Source of the DNA: an uncultured Rothia sp.
GTDB taxonomy: Bacteria; Actinomycetota; Actinomycetes; Actinomycetales; Micrococcaceae
Direction: 5' to 3'
DNA: 6,299 bases
NCBI RefSeq assembly: GCF_937976295.1
Contig: NZ_CALJRY010000299.1
Span: 1-6,299, forward strand
Shown here: positions 1 through 5,400 of the stretch, piece after piece
Numbering within the stretch: position 1 is the stretch's first letter
How the letters are laid out: each line of letters begins with the position of its first letter
Notes under the pieces: model-generated
Database searches by the model: none
What the model saw: the letters and a program-made list of their open reading frames with translations, nothing else
Told to the model about the DNA's origin: nothing
Translations under genes and position numbers: made by a program

Positions 1-128
1 GGTGTATTCAGGGGTATCTTAGGGGCAGCTCAAGGGCCAGCTTAGGGGCTGTAGCAGGGGAGAAGACCTGCAGAGCCTAGCTAGGAGCCTCCAGACGCGC
101 CGCTACCGCCTCAAAACGCTCACAAGCG

Positions 129-713
129 CTAAATCCACATGGCGGGGTCAATATACTCCACAGCGTCCACCAGCGGCTTCTTCTTCTCCGGGGTGCGCGG
201 GCGGTGCTTCGCCGGAATACCGGTAATAATCGAATCGGCGGGGTGATCGTTGACCACCACGGCGTTCGCACCGATAGCGCTATCGGAACCAATCTCCACC
301 GGACCCAGCACCTTAGCACCGGCACCAATGGTCACGCGGTCACCAATGGTGGGGTGACGCTTCACCTTCTCCAGGGAGCGACCGCCCAGGGTCACGCCGT
401 GATACAGCATCACGTCGTCACCAACCTCAGCGGTTTCACCAATAACAATGCCCATACCGTGATCGATGAAGAAACGGCGGCCAATGGTCGCGCCGGGGTG
501 AATCTCCACACCGGTCAGAAAACGAGTAAACTGCGAGAGAGTACGGGCCAGAGCCTTCGTCTCATCCTTCTGCCAGAGCTTATGGGTCAGACGGTGAACC
601 CAAATGGCGTGCATGCCCGAATAGTTCAGCGCAATCTCGACAGCGCCGCGCGCAGCAGGGTCGTGCTGGCGGACGTTCTCAATATCTTCACGCAGACGCG
701 CAATAAAACTCAT
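129..713 (-). CDS. cysE: Serine O-acetyltransferase, short EpsC-type
   Basis: Cytoplasmic enzyme that transfers acetyl from acetyl-CoA to L-serine, giving O-acetylserine, the first step of cysteine synthesis. The 194-residue protein matches the short bacterial CysE/EpsC form. It has a helical N-terminal part with D18-P-A (equivalent to the DPA motif near E. coli Asp92), then a left-handed beta-helix of hexapeptide repeats from about residue 68 (IHPGATIG, VIGETAEVG, TIGDRVTIGAGAKVLG). The catalytic Asp-His pair is D84-H85 (IDHGMGIVIGET) and the second active-site His is H120 in KRHPTIG. The protein ends in M-W-I; a C-terminal Ile is what docks CysE into CysK. I chose the ATG at 713 over the in-frame ATG at 731 because GGGAAAGGG sits 5 bases ahead of it and MSFIARLREDI is a typical start. 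It lies 311 bases beyond cysK with a terminator between, so it probably has its own promoter. Family assignment is secure. Confidence 0.95.
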   Translation of the reverse strand: MSFIARLREDIENVRQHDPAARGAVEIALNYSGMHAIWVHRLTHKLWQKDETKALARTLSQFTRFLTGVEIHPGATIGRRFFIDHGMGIVIGETAEVGDDVMLYHGVTLGGRSLEKVKRHPTIGDRVTIGAGAKVLGPVEIGSDSAIGANAVVVNDHPADSIITGIPAKHRPRTPEKKKPLVDAVEYIDPAMWI

Positions 714-718
714 GGGTT

Positions 719-727
719 CCCTTTCCC
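719..727 (-). promoter_or_regulatory. Ribosome binding site deciding the cysE start
   Basis: Read on the minus strand this is GGGAAAGGG, ending 5 bases before the ATG at 713. It lies inside the coding sequence that would result from the alternative ATG at 731, and so favours the shorter 194-residue protein. Confidence 0.6.
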
Positions 728-752
728 TCATCGGTCGTGCTCTGTGTGTGCG

Positions 753-766
753 ACCTTTCCAAAGGT
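753..766. promoter_or_regulatory. Small palindrome in the cysE leader
   Basis: ACCTTT and AAAGGT face each other across two bases, giving a 14-base dyad about 40 bases ahead of the cysE start. Its length and position would suit a repressor site, but no regulator can be named from the sequence. Confidence 0.3.
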
Positions 767-874
767 ACCAACAATGAAGCCCAATCGCCTATTCCTGGCC
801 GGCTACATGTCATAGTAGACACACTTACCAAAAACTCAGTCACACAAACGCGCGGAACGTAATATTTCTGCCGG

Positions 875-910
875 TCAAAAGACGCATCAAAAGACGCATC
901 AAAAGATGCA
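875..910. repeat. Three tandem 12-base repeats behind the cysK terminator
   Basis: The unit TCAAAAGACGCA occurs three times in a row; the third copy has GATGCA in place of GACGCA. In the direction of cysK transcription each copy supplies a TTTT run. The change in the third copy creates a GCATC-AAAA-GATGC inverted repeat at 896-909. Confidence 0.85.
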
Positions 911-913
911 AAA

Positions 914-959
914 GCCCCGCCTCGGGACCGTCCACAGTGGGACGAGCCGGAGGCGGGGC
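914..959 (-). terminator. Intrinsic terminator of cysK
   Basis: A perfect 10-bp GC-rich stem (GCCCCGCCTC at 914-923 with GAGGCGGGGC at 950-959) encloses a smaller CGTCC/GGACG stem (929-933 with 940-944). In the cysK direction it is followed at once by TTTTGCATCTTTT. No T run follows on the plus strand, so it acts leftward only. It lies 65 bases past the cysK stop and separates cysK from cysE. Confidence 0.85.
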
Positions 960-1024
960 ATCAGCTATCCAAACCCTAGGGCCAAGACCTCAGGAAGGGA
1001 GTAGAGGGGAGAAACAACGGGCTA

Positions 1025-1960
1025 TTAGCCGCGGATATCCTCGTACAGAGCGGTAGAGATGTAACGCTCACCGAAGTCGGGAACGATAGCCACGATTAGC
1101 TTGTCCTTGTTCTCAGACTTCTTCGCCTCCTCCAGAGCAGCCCAGACAGCCGCACCGGAAGAAATACCGCCCAGAATACCTTCCTGGGTAGCCAGCAGAC
1201 GGGAGGTGCGCATAGCGTCCTCAGCGCTGACCGGAGTCACCGAATCGTAGATGCCGCGGTCCAGAGTGTCCGGAACGAAGTTAGCGCCCAGGCCCTGAAT
1301 CTTGTGGGGGCCAACGCGACCCTCAGAAAGCAGCGGGGAGTCCTTCGGCTCAACCGCAACAACCTTCACGTTCGGGTTCTGCTCCTTCAGATACTTACCC
1401 GAACCGGAGATGGTGCCGCCGGTGCCAATACCCGCCACAAAAATGTCGACCTTACCATCGGTTGCTTCCCAAATCTCGGGGCCGGTGGTGTTGTAGTGAA
1501 TGGCGGGGTTCGCCTCGTTAGAGAACTGGGATGCCAGGATAGCGTTATCGGTGGAAGCAACGATCTCCTTAGCCTTCTCCACAGCGCCGCGCATACCCTC
1601 GGTACCGGGGGTCAGCACAATCTGAGCACCGTAAGCGCGCAGCAGCACGCGACGCTCAGCAGACATGGTCTCCGGCATGGTCAGGATGACGCGGTAACCG
1701 CGAGCAGCACCCACCATAGCCAGCGCAATACCGGTGTTACCGGAAGTACCCTCAACAATGGTGCCGCCGGGCTTCAGCGCACCCGACTTCTCAGCAGCGT
1801 CAATGATGGCGCGACCGATACGGTCCTTAACCGAACCTGCGGGGTTGTAGAACTCAAGCTTGACCGCAACGTTACCGGGAAGGCCCTCGTCCAGTCGGTT
1901 CAGCTTAACCAGGGGGGTCTGGCCGGTTGCTTCAACAATGCTGTTGAGAATCTTTGCCAT
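1025..1960 (-). CDS. cysK: Cysteine synthase A (O-acetylserine sulfhydrylase)
   Basis: PLP-dependent beta-replacement enzyme that joins O-acetylserine and sulfide to give L-cysteine and acetate; cytoplasmic, normally a homodimer. The 311 residues are the usual CysK length. Visible motifs are the PLP lysine K45 in NPAGSVKDRIG, the substrate-binding loop TSGNTG at 72-77, the QFSNEANP segment at 145-152, the phosphate-binding GTGGT at 179-183, and GISSGAA at 265-271, where a Ser contacts the PLP ring nitrogen. I see no N- or C-terminal regulatory domain, so CysK fits better than cystathionine beta-synthase, and the N-terminus ILNSIVEATGQTPLVKL is typical. The ATG at 1960 follows AAGGAG at 6 bases. 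The gene has a clear terminator downstream and a long non-coding region upstream with palindromes that may be operators. CysM (thiosulfate-using) is the main alternative and looks less likely. Confidence 0.96.
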   Translation of the reverse strand: MAKILNSIVEATGQTPLVKLNRLDEGLPGNVAVKLEFYNPAGSVKDRIGRAIIDAAEKSGALKPGGTIVEGTSGNTGIALAMVGAARGYRVILTMPETMSAERRVLLRAYGAQIVLTPGTEGMRGAVEKAKEIVASTDNAILASQFSNEANPAIHYNTTGPEIWEATDGKVDIFVAGIGTGGTISGSGKYLKEQNPNVKVVAVEPKDSPLLSEGRVGPHKIQGLGANFVPDTLDRGIYDSVTPVSAEDAMRTSRLLATQEGILGGISSGAAVWAALEEAKKSENKDKLIVAIVPDFGERYISTALYEDIRG

Positions 1961-2055
1961 GGGGTGCTCCTTACATGAGCTTGGAGGGAGGCCAGCCGCG
2001 ACGGGGTCTCCGCAATGAATAATCGGTTACGTGGCAACTCTACTACTCGCCGGCG

Positions 2056-2071
2056 GCAGGTTTAAACCTGC
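2056..2071. promoter_or_regulatory. 16-bp perfect palindrome upstream of cysK
   Basis: GCAGGTTTAAACCTGC is fully self-complementary and lies 96-111 bases ahead of the cysK ATG. With no spacer it is a poor RNA hairpin, so a binding site for a dimeric regulator is the more natural reading. Which regulator, and whether it answers to sulfur supply, cannot be told from the sequence. Confidence 0.45.
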
Positions 2072-2138
2072 GGTCACAGTTCGTAATAATGCCAGAGAAA
2101 AACTTCAAGAAACGAGGTTCAGAAAGAGGATACAGAAA

Positions 2139-2187
2139 AGCGCCGCACAAACCCTTTCTCGATAAAGGATGATGAATGTGCGGCGCT
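2139..2187 (-). terminator. Terminator-like hairpin between lipoprotein A and cysK
   Basis: A perfect 11-bp stem (AGCGCCGCACA at 2139-2149, TGTGCGGCGCT at 2177-2187) closes a 27-base loop that holds a smaller CCTTT/AAAGG stem (2153-2157 with 2164-2168). Reading leftward the stem ends in GCTTTTCTG, as expected of an intrinsic terminator. It lies 177 bases past the lipoprotein A stop and about 180 bases before cysK, so it could end the A transcript or act as an attenuator in a long cysK leader. Confidence 0.65.
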
Positions 2188-2224
2188 CTCTAGAAACATT
2201 ATGTAGCCCAAAAGACAACCTCTG

Positions 2225-2255
2225 TATATAAGAGTAGTGGTGAACTCTGTTCACC
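2225..2255 (-). promoter_or_regulatory. Possible leftward promoter overlapped by a palindrome
   Basis: On the minus strand TGAACA (2253-2248, four of six matches to TTGACA) is followed after 17 bases by TATATA (2230-2225). The -35 element lies within a 17-base palindrome, GGTGAAC-AGA-GTTCACC (2239-2255), as a repressor site might. TATATA is itself symmetric, so direction is uncertain. The palindrome might instead be an RNA hairpin in the 3' end of the lipoprotein A message. Confidence 0.35.
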
Positions 2256-2363
2256 GCAAGCTGGAGCCACAAATTTTATTGCCATCAATGGAAAAAACAG
2301 TGAAAAACTGCATCCTGAGATGGAAAAGACCCAAAAACAGGGGAGAAAACCAGCCTCAGAGGA

Positions 2364-3137
2364 CTAGTTGATGTCCATGTGCAGGTCCCACTTGTTGTTC
2401 AGGTAGCGGCCAACAGCCTCACCGAACATCTTCACGTGACGCTTATCAGCCGCCACGGTCTGCTCCTTGCCATCCTTGAACAGCTTCTCGCCCAGGTCCA
2501 CGTTCAGAGTCACGGTCCAGTTGTACGCACCCTGCGCAAGAACCGGCTGCTTAGTGCCGATAGTCAAGGTAGCGGTCGGGTTCACGTACCAGGTCTTCTT
2601 TTCTTCAATACCTGCCTTGGTGGAGTCCGCGTACTTCTTCATCGCCGCCAGGGTCTCCTGGTCGGTGCTGACCTCGTTCATGTAGTGCATATCGCCGGTA
2701 CGCAGCAGGTACTCAAACGCCGCACCGAAGTACGCCAGAGCCGCCGCGAAGCCAGCCACCGAATTCTGGTGCATAGCCTCCGGAACGACCGGGGAGGGAA
2801 CATTCTGCGGCGGGTGCTCAGCGTTACCCGGCTGGTACTCGCCGTGCTCCTCCATCTTCTCCAGCTTCGCTACGCCGCTGTAATCCTTATTGTCGTTAGG
2901 CAGCGGAGAGTTCGCTGCGGTAGCCGAAGCAGACGCCGAAGCCGAAGGGGAAGCAGACGCCGAAGCCGAAGCGCTCGGCGACGCGGTAGCAGACTCAGAA
3001 GCAGCAGAAGCGCTCTCAGAGCCAGAAGAGGAAGCAGACGCCTCAGAAGTAGCCTTAGAGCCACAAGCTGCCAGCAAAGCCATGGAGCTGACGCCCAGTA
3101 CACCCAGCGCCGCTCGGCGGGTCAGGTTCTCGGACAT
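2364..3137 (-). CDS. Tat-exported lipoprotein A, DUF6318-like
   Basis: Lipoprotein of unknown function, 257 residues, predicted to be anchored on the outer face of the membrane. The N-terminus has a twin arginine (R7-R8, LTRRAALG), a hydrophobic stretch and a lipobox L22-A23-A24 before C25. Residues 26-84 form a Ser/Ala/Pro-rich linker with long SA runs. The folded part starts at DYSG (85-88), followed by HPPQNVPSP (108-116), a helix YFGAAFEYLLRTGD (136-149), WYVNP (183-187) and a final strand with NNKWDLHMDI. The same landmarks appear in lipoproteins B and C, and partly in D. The layout of a helical first half and stranded second half ending in a Trp would suit an NTF2-like fold, but that is inference. 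The ATG at 3137 follows GAAAGG at 7 bases. DUF6318 is assigned from memory of the family pattern and was not searched. Confidence 0.85.
   Translation of the reverse strand: MSENLTRRAALGVLGVSSMALLAACGSKATSEASASSSGSESASAASESATASPSASASASASPSASASASATAANSPLPNDNKDYSGVAKLEKMEEHGEYQPGNAEHPPQNVPSPVVPEAMHQNSVAGFAAALAYFGAAFEYLLRTGDMHYMNEVSTDQETLAAMKKYADSTKAGIEEKKTWYVNPTATLTIGTKQPVLAQGAYNWTVTLNVDLGEKLFKDGKEQTVAADKRHVKMFGEAVGRYLNNKWDLHMDIN
2926..2971. repeat. Direct 22-base repeat inside the Ser/Ala linker of lipoprotein A
   Basis: Two identical 22-base copies (2926-2947 and 2950-2971) lie 24 bases apart, so one repeat is exactly eight codons and the reading frame is kept. They encode the SASASAS-type runs of the linker at about residues 56-71. 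This looks like a recent in-frame duplication. Confidence 0.8.
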
Positions 3138-3255
3138 AGTGATACCTTTCAGTCAGTCGGTGATTGCAACCAGTTTAGCCGCAAACCCAACAGGATACAG
3201 AGTTGAGCGGGCGAAGCGTGAGAAGCGCCTCGCAGATAAATAGCGTTATGACGAA

Positions 3256-4209
3256 CTATGACGCCGCGGAGGTGGTGGAGGCCTCAACGGAAGCCTCAGC
3301 AGAAGCTGCGCCGGATGCTGCCGCGCTCGCAGTGCCACCAGTAGTACCACCCTGCAAGGTCGCACCGTACGCCACGCTCAGCTCCCACATCTTAGAATCA
3401 GCATGGTAGCGGCCGCGGAAATCGCACTCCTGAACCGTCACCTGAGAAGCCGGACCCGCCGCAGTAGCAGTGGCAGAAGCAGTGGGGGACGCCGCATCAG
3501 ACACCAGCGCATCCTCAGACGGCTCAGCAGGCTCAGCCGATGCGGAGGCAGAAGCAGAAGCACTCGCCGAGGCGACCACCGGCTGAATCTTGCCCTCGGC
3601 TACCGCCTCCGTACCGAAGTCCAGAGTGTACTTGCCCTTAAACAGCAGATTGCCATCACTCATAATGGACGGCTGCGCACTCGAAAGCGCATAGGAAGCC
3701 GACGGATTCACATACCAAGAACCCTTCTCCACACCCGCAAGAATAGAAGCCGACAGGGCATCCACCTCAGAGCGAGTCTTCGAGGATAGCTGAATGCCGG
3801 TCGAGAACGCATCCGTGCTACCGGTTTTCACCAGATAATCCATAGCCGCCGCAAAATAAGCAATCGCCTCATGAAAACCCGTCACCGTATTCGCCGACAG
3901 AGCATCAGTCACCTTCGGCTTCGGAGCATTACGCGGCGGATGATCCACCGTACCCTGCTCATAATTCAACGCGTCCTCAAAGTGGGTGTACTCCACCAGA
4001 CCCGAATAGTTCTGACCATCATCACTGTACCCATTCGGATTAGCACTCGACTTCGAACCGTTCAGGCTACCGCCCTGAGAACCAGACTGCTGGCTAGAGT
4101 TACCCGAACCACAAGCGCTCAACAGTGCCGCAGAACCGGCAACAGCAGAAACACCCACACCCAGGCGCAGCAGGGAGCGGCGAGAAAAAGAAGACTGAGA
4201 AGAAGACAT
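3256..4209 (-). CDS. Tat-exported lipoprotein B, DUF6318-like, with internal SA-rich insert
   Basis: Paralogue of lipoprotein A, 317 residues, function unknown. Signal: FSRRSLLRLG (R10-R11) and lipobox L30-S31-A32-C33. A short Ser/Gly/Gln/Asn linker follows, then the shared core: NYSG (67-70), DHPPRNAPKP (89-98), AIAYFAAAMDYLVKTG (115-130) and WYVNP (165-169). In the C-terminal half, residues 212-255 are a Ser/Ala-rich stretch inserted where A and C have an ordinary loop; the strand with W275 resumes after it. The last 32 residues are again Ala/Ser/Thr/Gly-rich. There is one extra Cys, C262. The reading frame is open up to a TTG at 4260, but I start at the ATG at 4209: it gives a normal Tat n-region, and the TTG would directly abut the terminator of gene C. 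The ribosome site is weak (AAGG about 10 bases ahead). The gene stops 118 bases before gene A with no clear terminator, so A and B may be cotranscribed. Confidence 0.83.
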   Translation of the reverse strand: MSSSQSSFSRRSLLRLGVGVSAVAGSAALLSACGSGNSSQQSGSQGGSLNGSKSSANPNGYSDDGQNYSGLVEYTHFEDALNYEQGTVDHPPRNAPKPKVTDALSANTVTGFHEAIAYFAAAMDYLVKTGSTDAFSTGIQLSSKTRSEVDALSASILAGVEKGSWYVNPSASYALSSAQPSIMSDGNLLFKGKYTLDFGTEAVAEGKIQPVVASASASASASASAEPAEPSEDALVSDAASPTASATATAAGPASQVTVQECDFRGRYHADSKMWELSVAYGATLQGGTTGGTASAAASGAASAEASVEASTTSAAS

Positions 4210-4260
4210 AAGAGAAAAACCTTGAATCCAGGAAAGCACGTTACTACCAGAGTAAAACAA

Positions 4261-4296
4261 ATCATGCCCTAACCCGAGTGCGAGTTAGGGCATGAT
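4261..4296 (-). terminator. Intrinsic terminator of lipoprotein C
   Basis: A perfect 13-bp stem (ATCATGCCCTAAC at 4261-4273 with GTTAGGGCATGAT at 4284-4296) has a 10-base loop. In the direction of transcription it is followed by TTGTTTTACT. A second small hairpin (CCTCA/TGAGG, 4298-4313) precedes it, directly after the stop codon. Only 51 bases separate the stem from the ATG of lipoprotein B. Confidence 0.8.
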
Positions 4297-4315
4297 GCCT
4301 CATCCATCTGAGGGC

Positions 4316-5140
4316 TTAAAGGTTGTCACCATTAGAATTGCCGCCATTACCGGAATTGCCAGCGTTACCGCCGTTAGCAGCACCACCATTATTAGGCTGA
4401 GCTGAAGCCTGCACCTCATACTCGTCCTGAATAGTCAACGTCCAATCATTATCGTGGCGCACACCGGTAACCACCAGGCCACGCTCAGTGCGGCGAACCT
4501 TCTCAGACATCTCCGCAGGAGCGCCATCAACCACAATGGTCGGACCCAAATCAATCACCAGGTCGAAAGTCCACTGCACGCTCTTCTTTACCAGAGTCGG
4601 AACAGCAGTGAACGCAGACATCGTCACCTTCGGCGACACAAACCAGTTAAGCACCTGCGAGCCCTCATTCGACTCACCCATGAACGAAGAGAAAGACGCA
4701 ACGAACTTCTCATCAGCCTTCGACTCACGCAGCGGAGCCGCATCACCGGTCAACACCAGGTAGTTAATCGCCGCATACACGAACGCAATCGAATCGTACA
4801 GACCCTGCACCGAGTTCTCCGATGCGCTCGCCGGGCGCTTAGGGATCGGCACGTTCTGCGCGGGAGCAGACTCGGTCGCCGGAACGAAATCACCCTTCTT
4901 CTCGTAGTTATCGAAGGTTACCTCGCCGCTAAAGTCAGTGCGCGAAGAAGCAGAGGGAGAAATCTGAGGGGTATCCGCATCAGCATTTTCGGCGGTGGAA
5001 GAAGAGCCACCGCAGGCAACCAGCAGGGCGCTCAACGACACGCCTGCAACGCCCGCACCGGCGTAACGCAGAGCAGAACGGCGGCTGACGCCGGTAGCGG
5101 AACTATCAGAAAGCCCAGAGGTCAAAGGGAAAAGCGCCAC
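4316..5140 (-). CDS. Tat-exported lipoprotein C, DUF6318-like
   Basis: Third paralogue, 274 residues, function unknown. It has a longer n-region than A and B, then VSRRSALRYAG (R20-R21) and lipobox L40-V41-A42-C43. A short linker (44-67) leads to DFSG (69-72), APAQNVPIP (92-100), a helix IAFVYAAINYLVLTGD (118-133), WFVSP (166-170), and a strand with NDWTLTIQDEY. The last 27 residues are an Asn/Gly-rich tail, probably disordered. The start is a GTG at 5140, supported by GAAAGG 6 bases ahead; gene A has the same GAAAGGTA sequence before its ATG. A TATACT box about 100 bases upstream suggests its own promoter, and a strong hairpin with a T-rich run follows the stop codon, so C may form its own transcription unit. 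The family is inferred from alignment by eye with its neighbours. Confidence 0.84.
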   Translation of the reverse strand: MALFPLTSGLSDSSATGVSRRSALRYAGAGVAGVSLSALLVACGGSSSTAENADADTPQISPSASSRTDFSGEVTFDNYEKKGDFVPATESAPAQNVPIPKRPASASENSVQGLYDSIAFVYAAINYLVLTGDAAPLRESKADEKFVASFSSFMGESNEGSQVLNWFVSPKVTMSAFTAVPTLVKKSVQWTFDLVIDLGPTIVVDGAPAEMSEKVRRTERGLVVTGVRHDNDWTLTIQDEYEVQASAQPNNGGAANGGNAGNSGNGGNSNGDNL

Positions 5141-5146
5141 GGAGTA

Positions 5147-5152
5147 CCTTTC
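5147..5152 (-). promoter_or_regulatory. Ribosome binding site supporting the GTG start of lipoprotein C
   Basis: GAAAGG on the minus strand ends 6 bases before the GTG at 5140. The same GAAAGGTA string stands before the ATG of lipoprotein A, which supports GTG as the true start. Confidence 0.6.
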
Positions 5153-5200
5153 GAGTGAGAATCTCAGGTGAGAGACGAGTGAGAGTGCGCCTCGACGAGC

Positions 5201-5222
5201 GGATATTCACACGTGGATATCC
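5201..5222. promoter_or_regulatory. 22-base near-palindrome in the lipoprotein C leader
   Basis: The segment matches its own reverse complement at 18 of 22 positions, with GGATAT/ATATCC outer arms and CAC/GTG inner arms. It lies just downstream of the probable start site set by the TATACT box and about 60 bases ahead of the GTG. It could be an operator or a stem in the 5' leader. Confidence 0.4.
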
Positions 5223-5239
5223 CTCTAGAGACAGTCCTA

Positions 5240-5245
5240 AGTATA
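5240..5245 (-). promoter_or_regulatory. Possible -10 box of lipoprotein C
   Basis: TATACT on the minus strand differs from TATAAT at one position and stands out in a GC-rich stretch 100 bases ahead of the GTG start. I see no good -35 hexamer at 16-18 bases, so this rests on the -10 alone. Confidence 0.4.
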
Positions 5246-5400
5246 ACGCGCCCCCGCCTTCACACCCTGCGTACCGCCGCTCAAGCGAGCGTGATATGCC
5301 GCCCATCAGCGAACTTACCGCAACCAGCGGCAACAGCGCACCAAGGGGCACAGGGCATAGCGAAGGAGAGGGCGCGTTCATCGTCTATAGGGGAGAGGGG

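Larger units (their letters stand above)
1961..2363. other. 403-base non-coding region between lipoprotein A and cysK
   Basis: No convincing gene was found here on either strand. The stretch should contain the 3' end of the lipoprotein A transcript and the cysK promoter and leader. From right to left it holds an AT-rich segment, a palindrome with a possible promoter (2225-2255), a hairpin with a T run (2139-2187) and a 16-bp palindrome (2056-2071). I could not identify a good -35/-10 pair directly ahead of cysK. Confidence 0.7.

Noticed and set aside
18..49. Repeated CTTAGGGGC (18-26 and 41-49) near the left edge
   Set aside because: Two short copies in a GC-rich stretch at the window end; too little to define an element.
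117..128. CGCT/AGCG hairpin followed by TTTT just past the cysE stop, as a terminator
   Set aside because: The stem has only 4 base pairs and touches the stop codon; it is too weak to call.
204..815. Long plus-strand reading frame opposite cysE
   Set aside because: It overlaps the well-supported cysE gene antisense, has no recognisable motif, and its composition reflects the complementary strand of a high-GC gene.
875..910. Tandem 12-base repeats considered as a CRISPR array
   Set aside because: The units are too short and have no spacers.
1304..1978. Long plus-strand reading frame opposite cysK
   Set aside because: cysK is beyond doubt; the antisense frame has no family features and no ribosome site that I can see.
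2199..2285. Small minus-strand frame of 28 codons with one Cys, considered as a cysteine-sensing leader peptide
   Set aside because: It lacks a ribosome site and has no run of Cys codons. It ends just before the terminator-like hairpin, but nothing else supports translation.
2379..3243. Plus-strand frames opposite lipoprotein A, including Arg- or Glu/Ala-rich products
   Set aside because: The odd composition comes from reading the Ser/Ala repeat in other frames. The minus-strand protein has a signal peptide, lipobox and paralogues.
4210..4260. TTG start at 4260 for lipoprotein B, giving 17 more residues
   Set aside because: It would place the start codon against the terminator stem of gene C, leave no leader, and put extra residues before a normal Tat signal.
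4454..5158. Plus-strand frame opposite lipoprotein C
   Set aside because: Arg/His-rich shadow of a minus-strand gene that has homologues on both sides.
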